A stretch of 42,175 nucleotides of DNA from JADFRG01 sp048054495 (GTDB taxonomy: Bacteria; Chloroflexota; Anaerolineae; Anaerolineales; E44-bin32). The stretch lies in assembly GCA_048054495.1 (NCBI GenBank), contig JBGMQN010000039.1, positions 1-42,175 on the forward strand, given 5' to 3'. Below the pieces are notes generated by a model that was given only the letters and a program-made list of their open reading frames with translations, ran no database searches and was not told where the DNA came from. Below, one piece after another: positions 1-8,202 of this stretch (position 1 is the stretch's first letter; the number at the start of each line of letters is the position of its first letter). Position numbers and translations under genes: made by a program.

Positions 1-789
1 TTTTCGTACGCCTCGGCGACGGATCCGGAATCCTTCGTGGCACAGATGAAACCGAACACGAAGCTATTGTGGCTGGAAACACCGACCAACCCCTTGCTGC
101 ATCTATGCGATATCGAAGATATCTCAAGGCTGGCCAAGGCCAGGAATCCAGCGGTTTTGGTGGCGGTGGACAGTACCTTTGCCACACCCTATCTGCAGCG
201 ACCACTGGTGTTGGGGGCCGACATCGTTCAGCACTCTACCACTAAATACCTGAGCGGCCACTCCGACGTAGTCGGCGGCGCGATCGTCACGGATATTCCC
301 AAGGTTGCCGAGCGGTTGGCCTTCTACCAGAATACCATCGGCGCCGTACCGGGGCCGTTCGACTGCTTTATGGTCCTGCGCGGCATCAAGACGCTCCCGG
401 TTCGAATGGATCGTCACTCCGCTAACGCCCTCCGAATTGCCGAGCATCTCCAGGAGCAGCCAGGGATCCAGCAGGTGAATTACCCCGGCTTGCCAAGTCA
501 CCCGCAGTATAAGCTGGGGATGCGCCAGATGCGGTCGGCGGGCGGCATGGTGTCATTTGCGGTGGAAGGGGGCGCCGCCGCGGCGAAGCGATTGGCGGAG
601 GCAACGAAGGTTTTCAGTCTTGCCGAGTCGCTGGGCGGGGTGGAGTCGTTGATCGAGGTTCCCGCGGCGATGACCCACGCCTCAACCGCAGGCTCAGGCT
701 TGGAGGTCGATCCGGCCTTGATCCGTATGTCTGTGGGTCTGGAAGCAGTGGGGGATCTTATCGATGACTTGGATCAGGCACTTGCCTGA
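1..789 (+). CDS. Cystathionine gamma-lyase/gamma-synthase family PLP enzyme, 5' truncated
   Basis: The reading frame is open from the first base, so the start lies outside the window; 262 residues are visible. The Cys/Met-metabolism PLP family signature is clear: WLETPTNP near the left end, DSTFATPYLQ, and the PLP-lysine motif STTKYLSGHSD, with the Schiff-base lysine at visible residue 82. Family members run to about 380-400 residues with this lysine near 200, so about 115 N-terminal residues are missing. The family covers gamma-lyase, gamma-synthase and related sulfhydrylases, which cannot be separated from this fragment. The neighbouring CBS-type gene favours a reverse-transsulfuration gamma-lyase (cystathionine to cysteine plus 2-oxobutyrate), but that is inference from context. 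Its stop codon abuts the stop of the convergent next gene with no bases between. Confidence 0.9.
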   Translation, partial: FSYASATDPESFVAQMKPNTKLLWLETPTNPLLHLCDIEDISRLAKARNPAVLVAVDSTFATPYLQRPLVLGADIVQHSTTKYLSGHSDVVGGAIVTDIPKVAERLAFYQNTIGAVPGPFDCFMVLRGIKTLPVRMDRHSANALRIAEHLQEQPGIQQVNYPGLPSHPQYKLGMRQMRSAGGMVSFAVEGGAAAAKRLAEATKVFSLAESLGGVESLIEVPAAMTHASTAGSGLEVDPALIRMSVGLEAVGDLIDDLDQALA

Positions 790-1623
790 TCACTCGTCGA
801 ACACAAACGTGGACTCGGCATAGAAGCGCACCCTGCGTTGATCCACCCGCTGCCGAATCCACTCTTCCAAAGCCCTGCGTTTTTCTTCGATCGGAGATCG
901 GTCGGCCAGCATGGCCAAAGGAAAATTGACTCGAAGCGCCCTGGGAGAGATCAAGAAGCGAGTCAGTCCACTCGGAAATAGCGCGCCGCTGGAAGCCACT
1001 TCAATCACATCGCTCACGCTAAACTGAGGATATACGATCAAGCAGTTCATTTCGGGGTACAGATTTGACAATCCGTTGAGGTTTGAGGTGGTCGTCCGTT
1101 CGCGTCTAAAGCGCCCCTCGTACAGGCTCACGAGTTCAGTCAGACCTTTGAGCTTCTCAGAAATACCCGCTCCATCGACACCGAGCTGCCAGGTCTCGCC
1201 ATCCGGCAGCACCATATAGGCAATCGATTCTTCTCGCGCTAGAGCTGCTGCAGCTCGAAACTCATCCGACTTGCTCACTTCTACCTCGGATATGCGGCTT
1301 ACTCCCTCCAGCACTGGGCGTAAATTGCCTTCGCTCAATATGTGATTCCAACTCTTGACTTCCACACCCTCATTTGCGATCTGAACCAGCATGTGCGGGA
1401 AGCCCATCTTGCGCACTGCCATCGTTCGGTTGGCGCCATCTAATACCACGTAGCACTCGGTCTCGCCCTCGACTCGCAACACTACGGGCGGATTCTTCAG
1501 AAAGCCTTGAGTCTGCAGCGCTCTTATGAGCCGCTGGGAGCGTCCCCCCTCAATAGCCTCATGCGGTCGCATGGCGGCCGTGTCAACGATTTGCAGCTCT
1601 GGGAGTTCGGGGAGTTGATTCAT
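790..1623 (-). CDS. SerK/SbnI-like free-serine kinase homologue (ParB/sulfiredoxin fold)
   Basis: This 277-residue protein has the ParB-like core that automated pipelines usually label a ParB nuclease, but its details fit the free L-serine kinases SerK (Thermococcus) and SbnI (Staphylococcus). MRPHEA at residues 18-23 aligns with the SerK segment carrying the catalytic Glu30, giving Glu22 here. A DGxxR motif follows at residues 62-66 (DGANR; SerK has DGHHR). Near the C terminus, SSGALFPSGLTRFLI resembles the SerK tail. SerK and SbnI make O-phosphoserine, which feeds a PLP beta-replacement enzyme. The start overlaps the upstream CBS-type gene stop by four bases (ATGA at 1620-1623), so the two are translationally coupled. 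There is no DNA-segregation partner nearby, which argues against a partition role. Kinase activity is inferred; the two His residues after DG in SerK are Ala-Asn here. Confidence 0.65.
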   Translation of the reverse strand: MNQLPELPELQIVDTAAMRPHEAIEGGRSQRLIRALQTQGFLKNPPVVLRVEGETECYVVLDGANRTMAVRKMGFPHMLVQIANEGVEVKSWNHILSEGNLRPVLEGVSRISEVEVSKSDEFRAAAALAREESIAYMVLPDGETWQLGVDGAGISEKLKGLTELVSLYEGRFRRERTTTSNLNGLSNLYPEMNCLIVYPQFSVSDVIEVASSGALFPSGLTRFLISPRALRVNFPLAMLADRSPIEEKRRALEEWIRQRVDQRRVRFYAESTFVFDE

Positions 1624-2999
1624 TGCGTAGCCACGTACTCGAGCGCATCAATTACCGTTACGATGCCCGTGGGTCCACCGGCTTCGTCTGTGAGCACAAT
1701 GACCTTGCGGGAGACCAACTCAGGCAGGACGTCTTCGAGCGGGTCTGTCTCAAAAGCGCGGCCGACATCCTTGTTTACCATCGGTGCGATCGACGTTGCC
1801 GCATCATGATCGGGCTTGAGCATATGATCCAGCAGGTCGACCTCGGATACCAGGCCCACCAACCGCCCCTGGTCATCCACTACCGGGAGCTGAGAAACTC
1901 CGTTGTCTCTCATGCGCGCGACAACCTCCTGCAGCGGATCATCTTGAGTGGCAATGATCAGATCTGCCAAACCGCGCGCGCTGGCAATCTCCCGCACCGG
2001 CGCCCGCCGGCGGTCCAACTCCAAGAACCCGTTTTCGCGCATCCAATCATCGCTAAAAACCTTGGAGAGATAACGGTCTCCCGAATCAGGAAAAACCACG
2101 ACCATAAGCCGTTCGGGGCCGAGCCCTTCCGCGGCCTTGACCGCCCCCGCCATCGCCGCCCCAGATGAACCTCCACAAAAAATGCCTTCCTCTCTAACCA
2201 GGCGTCGGGTCCAGCGAAAGGCCTCGGCATCATCGACCTGGACGACCGAATCTACCAAGCGCAAATCCAGGGTAGTGGGTACAAAGTCTTCGCCAATCCC
2301 CTCGATCTTGTAAGTCGTGGCTTCGAGTCCCTCGAGCGCTCCGCCTGCCTTCCAAACGTCGTAAAGCAGCGATCCCTTCGGGTCAACGCCGATAATGCGC
2401 ACTTCGTGAGCGCTCTCACGCATGAATTGCCCAATGCCCGAGATAGTTCCACCTGTGCCCATTCCCACGACCACGTCGGTTACCTTGCCCGCTGTTTGTT
2501 CCCAAATTTCTGGGCCGGTGGTAAGTCGGTGGCTCTCAGGATTAATGGCGTTGTGATATTGGTCGGCCAGCACCGCATTGGGGGTCTTCTCCACAATCCG
2601 CTCCGCTACAGAGTAGTAAGAGCGCGGATCGTCAGGTGCGACCGCGGTTGGAGTGATCACAACCCGCGCCCCGAATGCTCTAAGCAGTTGAATTTTCTCG
2701 TGGCTCATCTTGTCGGGCATCACAAAGATGGCCTGATAGCCCTTAAGCGCGCATGCGATGGCCAAGGCCACCCCGGTGTTTCCGGATGTGGCTTCGACCA
2801 CCGTTCCGCCCGGGATGAGCTCGCCAGCCCGTTCATAAGCCTCCAAAATGGGCAGAGCAATGCGATCCTTGACAGAGCCACCCGGATTGAAAAATTCCAG
2901 TTTGGCGAATACTTGGCAGGGGAACCCGCGGGTTACGCGGCCTAGCTTGACCAGCGGTGTATTGCCGATGGTTCCGAGTATGTCCTCGTGTACGCGCAT
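1620..2999 (-). CDS. Cystathionine beta-synthase-type PLP enzyme with C-terminal CBS-domain pair
   Basis: The 459-residue product has the fold-type II PLP domain followed by two CBS domains (about residues 330-459), the usual bacterial CBS layout. FFNPGGSVKDR contains the PLP lysine at residue 44. TSGNTG (71-76) and GMGTGGT are the phosphate-binding loops. The stretch DPRSYYSVAERI...ADQYHNAINP resembles eukaryotic CBS more than CysK. The enzyme should replace the beta-substituent of serine, or an activated serine, with homocysteine or sulfide. ATG at 2999 begins the conserved MRVHEDILGTIGNTPLVKL; an in-frame ATG at 3038 would add 13 residues that do not look conserved, and neither start has a convincing ribosome binding site. 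The gene heads an operon with the serine-kinase homologue, so O-phosphoserine is a possible co-substrate (inference). Confidence 0.88.
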   Translation of the reverse strand: MRVHEDILGTIGNTPLVKLGRVTRGFPCQVFAKLEFFNPGGSVKDRIALPILEAYERAGELIPGGTVVEATSGNTGVALAIACALKGYQAIFVMPDKMSHEKIQLLRAFGARVVITPTAVAPDDPRSYYSVAERIVEKTPNAVLADQYHNAINPESHRLTTGPEIWEQTAGKVTDVVVGMGTGGTISGIGQFMRESAHEVRIIGVDPKGSLLYDVWKAGGALEGLEATTYKIEGIGEDFVPTTLDLRLVDSVVQVDDAEAFRWTRRLVREEGIFCGGSSGAAMAGAVKAAEGLGPERLMVVVFPDSGDRYLSKVFSDDWMRENGFLELDRRRAPVREIASARGLADLIIATQDDPLQEVVARMRDNGVSQLPVVDDQGRLVGLVSEVDLLDHMLKPDHDAATSIAPMVNKDVGRAFETDPLEDVLPELVSRKVIVLTDEAGGPTGIVTVIDALEYVATQ

Positions 3000-3148
3000 A
3001 GAAGTGAGGTACGAGAACCTCGATTCCAAGAGTACCATAGCAGGGGATGACGAAACAAGACGTATTGTGCGTTACAATCACCGCGTTTTCCGCGCAATCC
3101 AGCAAGCCCCCGCCATTCATGCCCTTGATCCATTGACCAGGAGGAAGG

Positions 3149-4513
3149 ATGTCCAAGGAAGCTCTAGACTACGCCCAGGGGAATAGGAATTCCGCGTTGG
3201 ATGATCTTAAATCCATCCTGCGAATCCCCTCCATCTCAACCTTGCCCGAGCATGAGGCCGATATGACCGCCGCCTCAGACTGGCTAATCGACCGGTTGGA
3301 CCAGCTCGGGTTTCAGGGCCGAGCCATCGATGCAGGCGGTCCGCCGGTTGTCTATGGAGATTGGCTCGGGGCTGGCGCAAGCGCCCCTGTGATCCTGGTT
3401 TACGGACATTACGATGTCCAACCGGTAGATCCAATTGATCTCTGGGCAAGTGGCCCGTTCGATCCTGAGGTGCGCGGCAACGATCTGTATGCCAGAGGAG
3501 CCTCGGATATGAAGGGGCAGATCGTGGCCCACCTAAAGTCCGTTGAGGCCTTGAAGGAAACTACCGGCATACCGGTAAACATCAAATACCTGATCGAGGG
3601 AGAGGAAGAGATCGGCTCCAAACACCTGGGCGAGTTCATCAATTCCAATGAGGATTTGCTTGCCTGTGATTTCTGCCTCAATATCGATGCGGGCGTGATT
3701 GGTCCGGAGACGCCCTCCATTACTTACGCCCTCCGGGGCATGGCCTACTTTGAGATCCGACTTGAAGGCCCGCCTGGAGATCTGCATTCAGGCACATTCG
3801 GTGGCGCCGTCGTAAACCCTGCCAACGTGCTTGCAGCATTGATCGGTGAGATGCACGATGACCATGGTCGGGTCACATTGCCAGGCTTCTACGAAGACGT
3901 CAGACCACTCTCCGATCAAGAGCGATCAGACCTGGCGAGTCTCCCGCAATCGGATGAGTGGTGGAGTGAGCAGTCGGGCGCAGCCGTTCTTGGCGGTGAG
4001 CATGGCTACTCGGCCACCGAACGCGCAACCGCGAGACCCACGCTCGATGTGAATGGCCTGCTTAGCGGATTTACGGGAGAAGGCGGAAAGACCGTGCTTC
4101 CCTCAAAGGCAATGGCGAAAATCTCCGCCCGCCTGGTTCCCGACCAGGATCCGAATCAGGTTCACGAATCCTTACGAGTCTTCATGGAGCAAAACGCCCC
4201 TCCGGGCGTCTCATGGGAAGTTGATATGCTGGCGGCCGCGGTGGCCTCGATCATCGACCGTGATTCCGTTGAAGCCAGGGCAGCCGCGGAGGCCCTGGAG
4301 GCGGTCTGGGGCGTGCCGGCCAGGTACAAGCGAGAGGGCGGAACGGTGCCGGTGGTGGGCATGATTGAGGAAATGCTGGATGTCAAAACGCTCATGCTGG
4401 GCTTTGGGCTGCCTGACGACAATCTTCATGCGCCGAATGAGAAATTTCATCTTCCCAATTTCCACCGCGGCATAGATACCTTCATTTACTTCATGACCTC
4501 CTTAGCGGCGTGA
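3149..4513 (+). CDS. M20-family metallopeptidase (PepV/CNDP-like dipeptidase)
   Basis: This 454-residue protein is a complete M20 dinuclear zinc peptidase. The metal and catalytic motifs are visible in order: GHYDVQP (metal His and catalytic Asp), GASDMKG (bridging Asp), EGEEEIGS (catalytic Glu pair), then the dimerisation-domain motif LHSGTFGG and the distal metal ligand in LHAPNEKF. It probably cleaves dipeptides or related amides in the cytosol, since no signal peptide is seen. ATG at 3149 is preceded at a normal distance by AGGAGG. It is transcribed divergently from the CBS operon and overlaps the next gene by GTGA. The exact substrate cannot be read from the sequence. Confidence 0.88.
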   Translation: MSKEALDYAQGNRNSALDDLKSILRIPSISTLPEHEADMTAASDWLIDRLDQLGFQGRAIDAGGPPVVYGDWLGAGASAPVILVYGHYDVQPVDPIDLWASGPFDPEVRGNDLYARGASDMKGQIVAHLKSVEALKETTGIPVNIKYLIEGEEEIGSKHLGEFINSNEDLLACDFCLNIDAGVIGPETPSITYALRGMAYFEIRLEGPPGDLHSGTFGGAVVNPANVLAALIGEMHDDHGRVTLPGFYEDVRPLSDQERSDLASLPQSDEWWSEQSGAAVLGGEHGYSATERATARPTLDVNGLLSGFTGEGGKTVLPSKAMAKISARLVPDQDPNQVHESLRVFMEQNAPPGVSWEVDMLAAAVASIIDRDSVEARAAAEALEAVWGVPARYKREGGTVPVVGMIEEMLDVKTLMLGFGLPDDNLHAPNEKFHLPNFHRGIDTFIYFMTSLAA

Positions 4514-5406
4514 GTGCTGAAACGCCGCTTCCCAATTACGGTGGTCAAGCCGTCATCGAGGGCGTGCTGATGCGCGGAACACGCACCTACAGCATTGCCG
4601 TGCGAACCCCCGATCGATCGATTCTGATTGAATCAAAGGACTTCGGCTCGACTCATCGAGCCCGCTGGCTCCGTGTCCCATTCTTGCGCGGCTTATTGGT
4701 GTTGTGGGAATCGCTAGTCATCGGGATGCGGGCGCTGACATTCTCCGCGAATGCTCAGGCGGAGGATGAAAGCGAGCGCATTGAGGGGGTATCTCTAACG
4801 CTCACTCTGCTGGGTTCGATCGCGATCGCGCTAGTCGCGTTTCTGCTCTTTCCGGCCGGGGTGGCAGTGCTCTTGCAGCGCGTGCTCGGCATCACGGAGC
4901 TCGCGACCAATGTGATCGAGGGAGCCATTCGGCTGGTCCTGCTGATTGGCTACGTATGGGGTATCGGCCGCATGCCCGAGATCGACCGTGTTTATGGCTA
5001 CCATGGCGCCGAGCACATGACGATCCACGCATTTGAAGCGGGCGCTCCGCTGACTCCCGAGTCGATCCGCACCTTTCCGAGGGAGCACCCCCGTTGCGGC
5101 ACCGCGTTTCTGCTCACGGTGGCTCTGCTGTCTATCCTGCTCTTTGCTCTAATGGGGCCGCTGCCCATATTGGCCAAGCTCGCGAGCCGAATCGTGTTCA
5201 TCCCCGTGCTGGCGTCTCTGGCCTACGAGTACATTCGGCTTACCGCGCGGTTCGCCGATCGAGCGTGGGTCAAACCATTTATGTGGCCTAATCTTGCGCT
5301 CCAGCGTCTCACTACACGGCCGCCCAGCCCGGGAATGATCGAAGTCGCGGTTGCTTCCTTTGAGGCGATGAGAGGGCGCGAGGACAATGTTGAGGGGCCT
5401 GCGTAG
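4510..5406 (+). CDS. DUF1385 family membrane protein (YqhQ-like)
   Basis: The 298-residue protein begins with the family hallmark NYGGQAVIEGVLMRG. It carries PFLRGLLVLWESLVIGM, several hydrophobic segments (about residues 90-125, 135-155, 195-240), and YGYHGAEHMTIHAFE followed by HPRCGTAFL, all typical of DUF1385. In Bacillus the homologue is YqhQ; no biochemical role is established. The conserved His/Glu/Cys residues between membrane segments suggest a metal-dependent membrane enzyme, which is only inference. Translation probably starts at GTG 4510 by coupling to the peptidase stop (GTGA overlap). Confidence 0.85.
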   Translation: MSAETPLPNYGGQAVIEGVLMRGTRTYSIAVRTPDRSILIESKDFGSTHRARWLRVPFLRGLLVLWESLVIGMRALTFSANAQAEDESERIEGVSLTLTLLGSIAIALVAFLLFPAGVAVLLQRVLGITELATNVIEGAIRLVLLIGYVWGIGRMPEIDRVYGYHGAEHMTIHAFEAGAPLTPESIRTFPREHPRCGTAFLLTVALLSILLFALMGPLPILAKLASRIVFIPVLASLAYEYIRLTARFADRAWVKPFMWPNLALQRLTTRPPSPGMIEVAVASFEAMRGREDNVEGPA

Positions 5407-5408
5407 GA

Positions 5409-5560
5409 TCAGGGGAGATGAATCCCGCCTGAGATCAGGCGCTCGATCTCGGCATCAGCATCCAGCCGGCGTGTTGAAACTGAGCGAGGGGTACGCCCAG
5501 ATTGTAGTCACCAATCCGTCGGTTGAGCCCTTGAATTTCCAGCCTGAGCCCCTCCACGGC
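5409..5560 (-). pseudogene. Frameshifted remnant of a DUF1992 (DnaJ-homologue C28-like) gene
   Basis: Read leftward, about 5557-5474 encodes GLRLEIQGLNRRIGDYNLG followed by VPLAQFQ, which resembles the conserved LNxRIxxYNLxVPxxxxQ end of DUF1992 proteins. Staying in that frame gives unrelated residues and a stop at 5435. Shifting by one base at about 5474 instead gives TRRLDADAEIERLISGG and a stop at 5409-5411, the kind of charged tail expected for the family. No intact N-terminal DUF1992 region is visible upstream, which runs into the glutamate synthase gene. I read it as a decayed 3' fragment. An assembly indel plus truncation is the alternative. Confidence 0.45.
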
Positions 5561-5630
5561 GCTGGCCCAGCTCGCGGAATGCCCGCTGGAAGTGCCGCGA
5601 AATTGTGGGATCCGACTAAGCGAGGGGTAC
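5479..5630. repeat. Pair of 16-bp direct repeats (15/16 identical)
   Basis: ACTGAGCGAGGGGTAC at 5479-5494 recurs as ACTAAGCGAGGGGTAC at 5615-5630, 136 bp apart. The first copy lies inside the DUF1992 remnant where it encodes the VPLA segment. The second lies just past the stop of the glutamate-synthase gene. The pair may record a small duplication or deletion event that broke the remnant. Confidence 0.5.
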
Positions 5631-5637
5631 CTTGCAG

Positions 5638-8202
5638 CTAGTGCCTGACCCATGCCTGCTCGGGCTGTAGAGCCTCATGCCCGGCCGGAGTTATCAGACG
5701 GTAGACGAATTCTGGTGAGGCCGGCCCACCCTCGTGGGTCAGAAGGCGGCTGACCGGGATTCCAAACAGTCGCTCGTTCTCTTCCAACAGCGGCCTAACC
5801 AGATCCCAGTGATCTGGGCTCATCTCAGAAAACTCTCCCCCATTGAGCTGATCCGCGCCCACCGTCCGATTCGGGTCGCGCAGAAAGATCGCTCCCCCGG
5901 AAGCCAAGGAGAACAGGTTTCCGCCCGGATATGGTGTCTCTAGATCAATCAGACCTCCTCGGCCGTCGAATGAAATACCGTTCAGCACCACGAAGCCTCC
6001 ATCCGCCATGGGATCTCCAGCCATAAACGATTCAGCAAGATAGTCCAGACAGCTGCCATTGATGACTACCCGTGGATTGCCCACCGCATTGATGAGCGGA
6101 CGGCCTGCGGCATTGCCCGCCACGTACGCTTCGCCCCCTTTGGCGCCGTACATGAAGGTCTGTCCCACGTCGCCATGGACGACAAGCTTTCCGTTCTTCA
6201 TAATCTGCGCCAGTTGATCCTGGCCAGAACCGTGAACAATGACCTGCGCACCATCGATGCCAGAAGCAAGATAATCTCCGGATGAACCGAAGACCTCGAT
6301 CCGAATATCGCCAGTATCGGCGCCCAGGCCATTGGCGATGAATCGCTGGCCTCTCACGTTCATGAGCACGATCTCGCGAAATCCACGATCCACAAGCGAA
6401 CCCATCTCGAGGGCGAGAGAGTGAGGGCCCTGTGCGGGAAATCCCGTGGCGTCAAGCATTACGGCCGGCCTCGGTTCACTCGGCTCAGGGAGAGCCAATC
6501 CGTGCGCATGGTAGGTGAATTGACCGTTGGCATCATCTTTAACCGACTGGATCCATTTGGCCAGCGCCTGATCCAGGATGCTCAGCACGGAACTGCGCCG
6601 CATCTGCCCGGTGTCAACCCTTCGATCCAATAGCAAGCTGATGAGCTTCAGCTGGTCGCGGCGATTGTGCTCGCTATTGAGCAAGTCGCTGAGATAGCCC
6701 TGCAGATCCGCGTAGCTCCAGGAGCGCAGGTCGTCTCCCGCTCGGTCAAATCGGTCCCGCTTCGCTGACCCGGCAGCCCCGTTGATCCGAATTTTCCCGC
6801 GATAGGGACGGGAGACTTCTTCGATCTCAATCTGACGGCCGAATTTATCTCGGCAATGCAGCTCGGCCTGTCCATCCGGCCCACGCACAACATTAAACAG
6901 GAAGGCGCCGCCGTCGGTATGGCTGCCCCCTCGCGCGTTCCAAATCAGGTCAGAGTGGGTCCAGAATCGGCCATCGGATTCAGATAAGCTCTGAAGCGCG
7001 GCATCGATCGCCTGTTTCTCCGATGCTGCGAATCCGATGGAGGGCTGACCGGCCTCCCCTCGCTGCAAAGCAAAGACTTGGGGCCTCAGCATGCTGGTGT
7101 CGGTAATGCCGATCAGGCGCACCTGGCGCGGGCCTGCACCGTTTTTCAGCGACTGCGCCAGCAGGAAGAACCACGGACCATCCGGAGAACCGTGGATATG
7201 GGAAGCCTGAAGCTGCCCGTAAATGCGGCGTTTCTCTTCCGGAAGCATGGCAAGGTCGCGCTCGGTTGTGGGAGCCAACGTTTCGATGACGTATTCCAGC
7301 GGATAGCCAAACGTGCGGTGATGCAGGTCGAAAACCAGCGCCGCCACTTCTGTATCGGTCAGGAACAGGGGCCGGATGTTGTGCTGGGCCAGGTAAGAGC
7401 AGACCGATGCGTAATTTGCAAAATCGCCATTGTGTACTAGCGCTTCATGCAAGCCGACAAAGGGATGGGCGCCGCCAGGGTGCCACACTCGACCTTTTGT
7501 CGGGTATCGATGGTGACCAATCCAAATATGGGCCTTCATGTCCTCCAGGCCATAGACCCGAAAGACATCGTCGCCGAAGCCCACGAGTTTCAACACAAGC
7601 AAATCCTTGCCGTGCGACAGTACAAAGGCTCGTGTATCACCCAGAGCTGCGTAGAACGATCGATTCAGTTCGTAGCTATTCTGGTAGACAAATTCGTCCT
7701 CAAGCTCCTCCGCACTCAGAGCGGACAGCCGGCTGGTCTTTGCAAATTCCGCCAATGCTCCGGATTTCGGCCGTGCGAAGTAGGCCACGACCTTGGGCGG
7801 CCTGGGTTCGAGCTCTCCGTGCAGCGGAAATTCGTGTGTGTGGTCGATCTCGAATTTGGGAATGATGAACTGGCGCTCGACATCGGGCCTGGCCGCGAGA
7901 TCAAGATAGGCGATCGCGATCAGGTAGTCCTCGCGCAGAATGGAGGAATCCACACCGAAGGCGGCCGGCTCGAGGCCGGCGAGCGCCGCTCCGCCGCCCT
8001 TGCCGTTGCCCCGGTTACGCATCTGCATCAGGGACTGAAGCAGATGCCGGCCTTCAATTTGCACACTACACGCAATCCCGATGACTCCACAGCCACCTTC
8101 CGCAGCGGCCTTGCGCGTGAACTCGCGAGGGTCGATTGACCCGACTGTCTGCTTACGAGCACGGATGATCTGGCGTGCGATCGCGGTTCTGGTGTGTTCC
8201 AT
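5638..8202 (-). CDS. Glutamate synthase-like subunit: class II glutamine amidotransferase plus GXGXG domain
   Basis: This 854-residue protein fuses two of the functional domains of bacterial GltB. The N-terminal class II amidotransferase starts at Cys38 in GGCGVIGIACS. The 37 residues before it match the length of the GltB propeptides that are cleaved to free the catalytic N-terminal Cys. WIGHHRYPTKG and LVHNGDFANY are further amidotransferase motifs. The C-terminal half (about residues 590-780) is a glycine-rich GXGXG beta-helix, with GLGADTGDIRIEVFGSSGDY and HGDVGQTFMYG. The FMN-binding synthase domain is missing here and is encoded by the next upstream gene, whose stop overlaps this start (TAATG at 8202). 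It should release ammonia from glutamine for the FMN partner. N-methylglutamate synthase has a comparable split layout and is an alternative. Confidence 0.82.
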   Translation of the reverse strand: MEHTRTAIARQIIRARKQTVGSIDPREFTRKAAAEGGCGVIGIACSVQIEGRHLLQSLMQMRNRGNGKGGGAALAGLEPAAFGVDSSILREDYLIAIAYLDLAARPDVERQFIIPKFEIDHTHEFPLHGELEPRPPKVVAYFARPKSGALAEFAKTSRLSALSAEELEDEFVYQNSYELNRSFYAALGDTRAFVLSHGKDLLVLKLVGFGDDVFRVYGLEDMKAHIWIGHHRYPTKGRVWHPGGAHPFVGLHEALVHNGDFANYASVCSYLAQHNIRPLFLTDTEVAALVFDLHHRTFGYPLEYVIETLAPTTERDLAMLPEEKRRIYGQLQASHIHGSPDGPWFFLLAQSLKNGAGPRQVRLIGITDTSMLRPQVFALQRGEAGQPSIGFAASEKQAIDAALQSLSESDGRFWTHSDLIWNARGGSHTDGGAFLFNVVRGPDGQAELHCRDKFGRQIEIEEVSRPYRGKIRINGAAGSAKRDRFDRAGDDLRSWSYADLQGYLSDLLNSEHNRRDQLKLISLLLDRRVDTGQMRRSSVLSILDQALAKWIQSVKDDANGQFTYHAHGLALPEPSEPRPAVMLDATGFPAQGPHSLALEMGSLVDRGFREIVLMNVRGQRFIANGLGADTGDIRIEVFGSSGDYLASGIDGAQVIVHGSGQDQLAQIMKNGKLVVHGDVGQTFMYGAKGGEAYVAGNAAGRPLINAVGNPRVVINGSCLDYLAESFMAGDPMADGGFVVLNGISFDGRGGLIDLETPYPGGNLFSLASGGAIFLRDPNRTVGADQLNGGEFSEMSPDHWDLVRPLLEENERLFGIPVSRLLTHEGGPASPEFVYRLITPAGHEALQPEQAWVRH

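Noticed and set aside
790..1623. ParB-type chromosome partition protein
   Set aside because: No helix-turn-helix region, no parA or parS nearby, and the motif details and operon partner fit serine kinases better.
7447..8139. 230-codon open frame antisense to the glutamine amidotransferase
   Set aside because: Shadow of a conserved domain, without a start signal or motifs.
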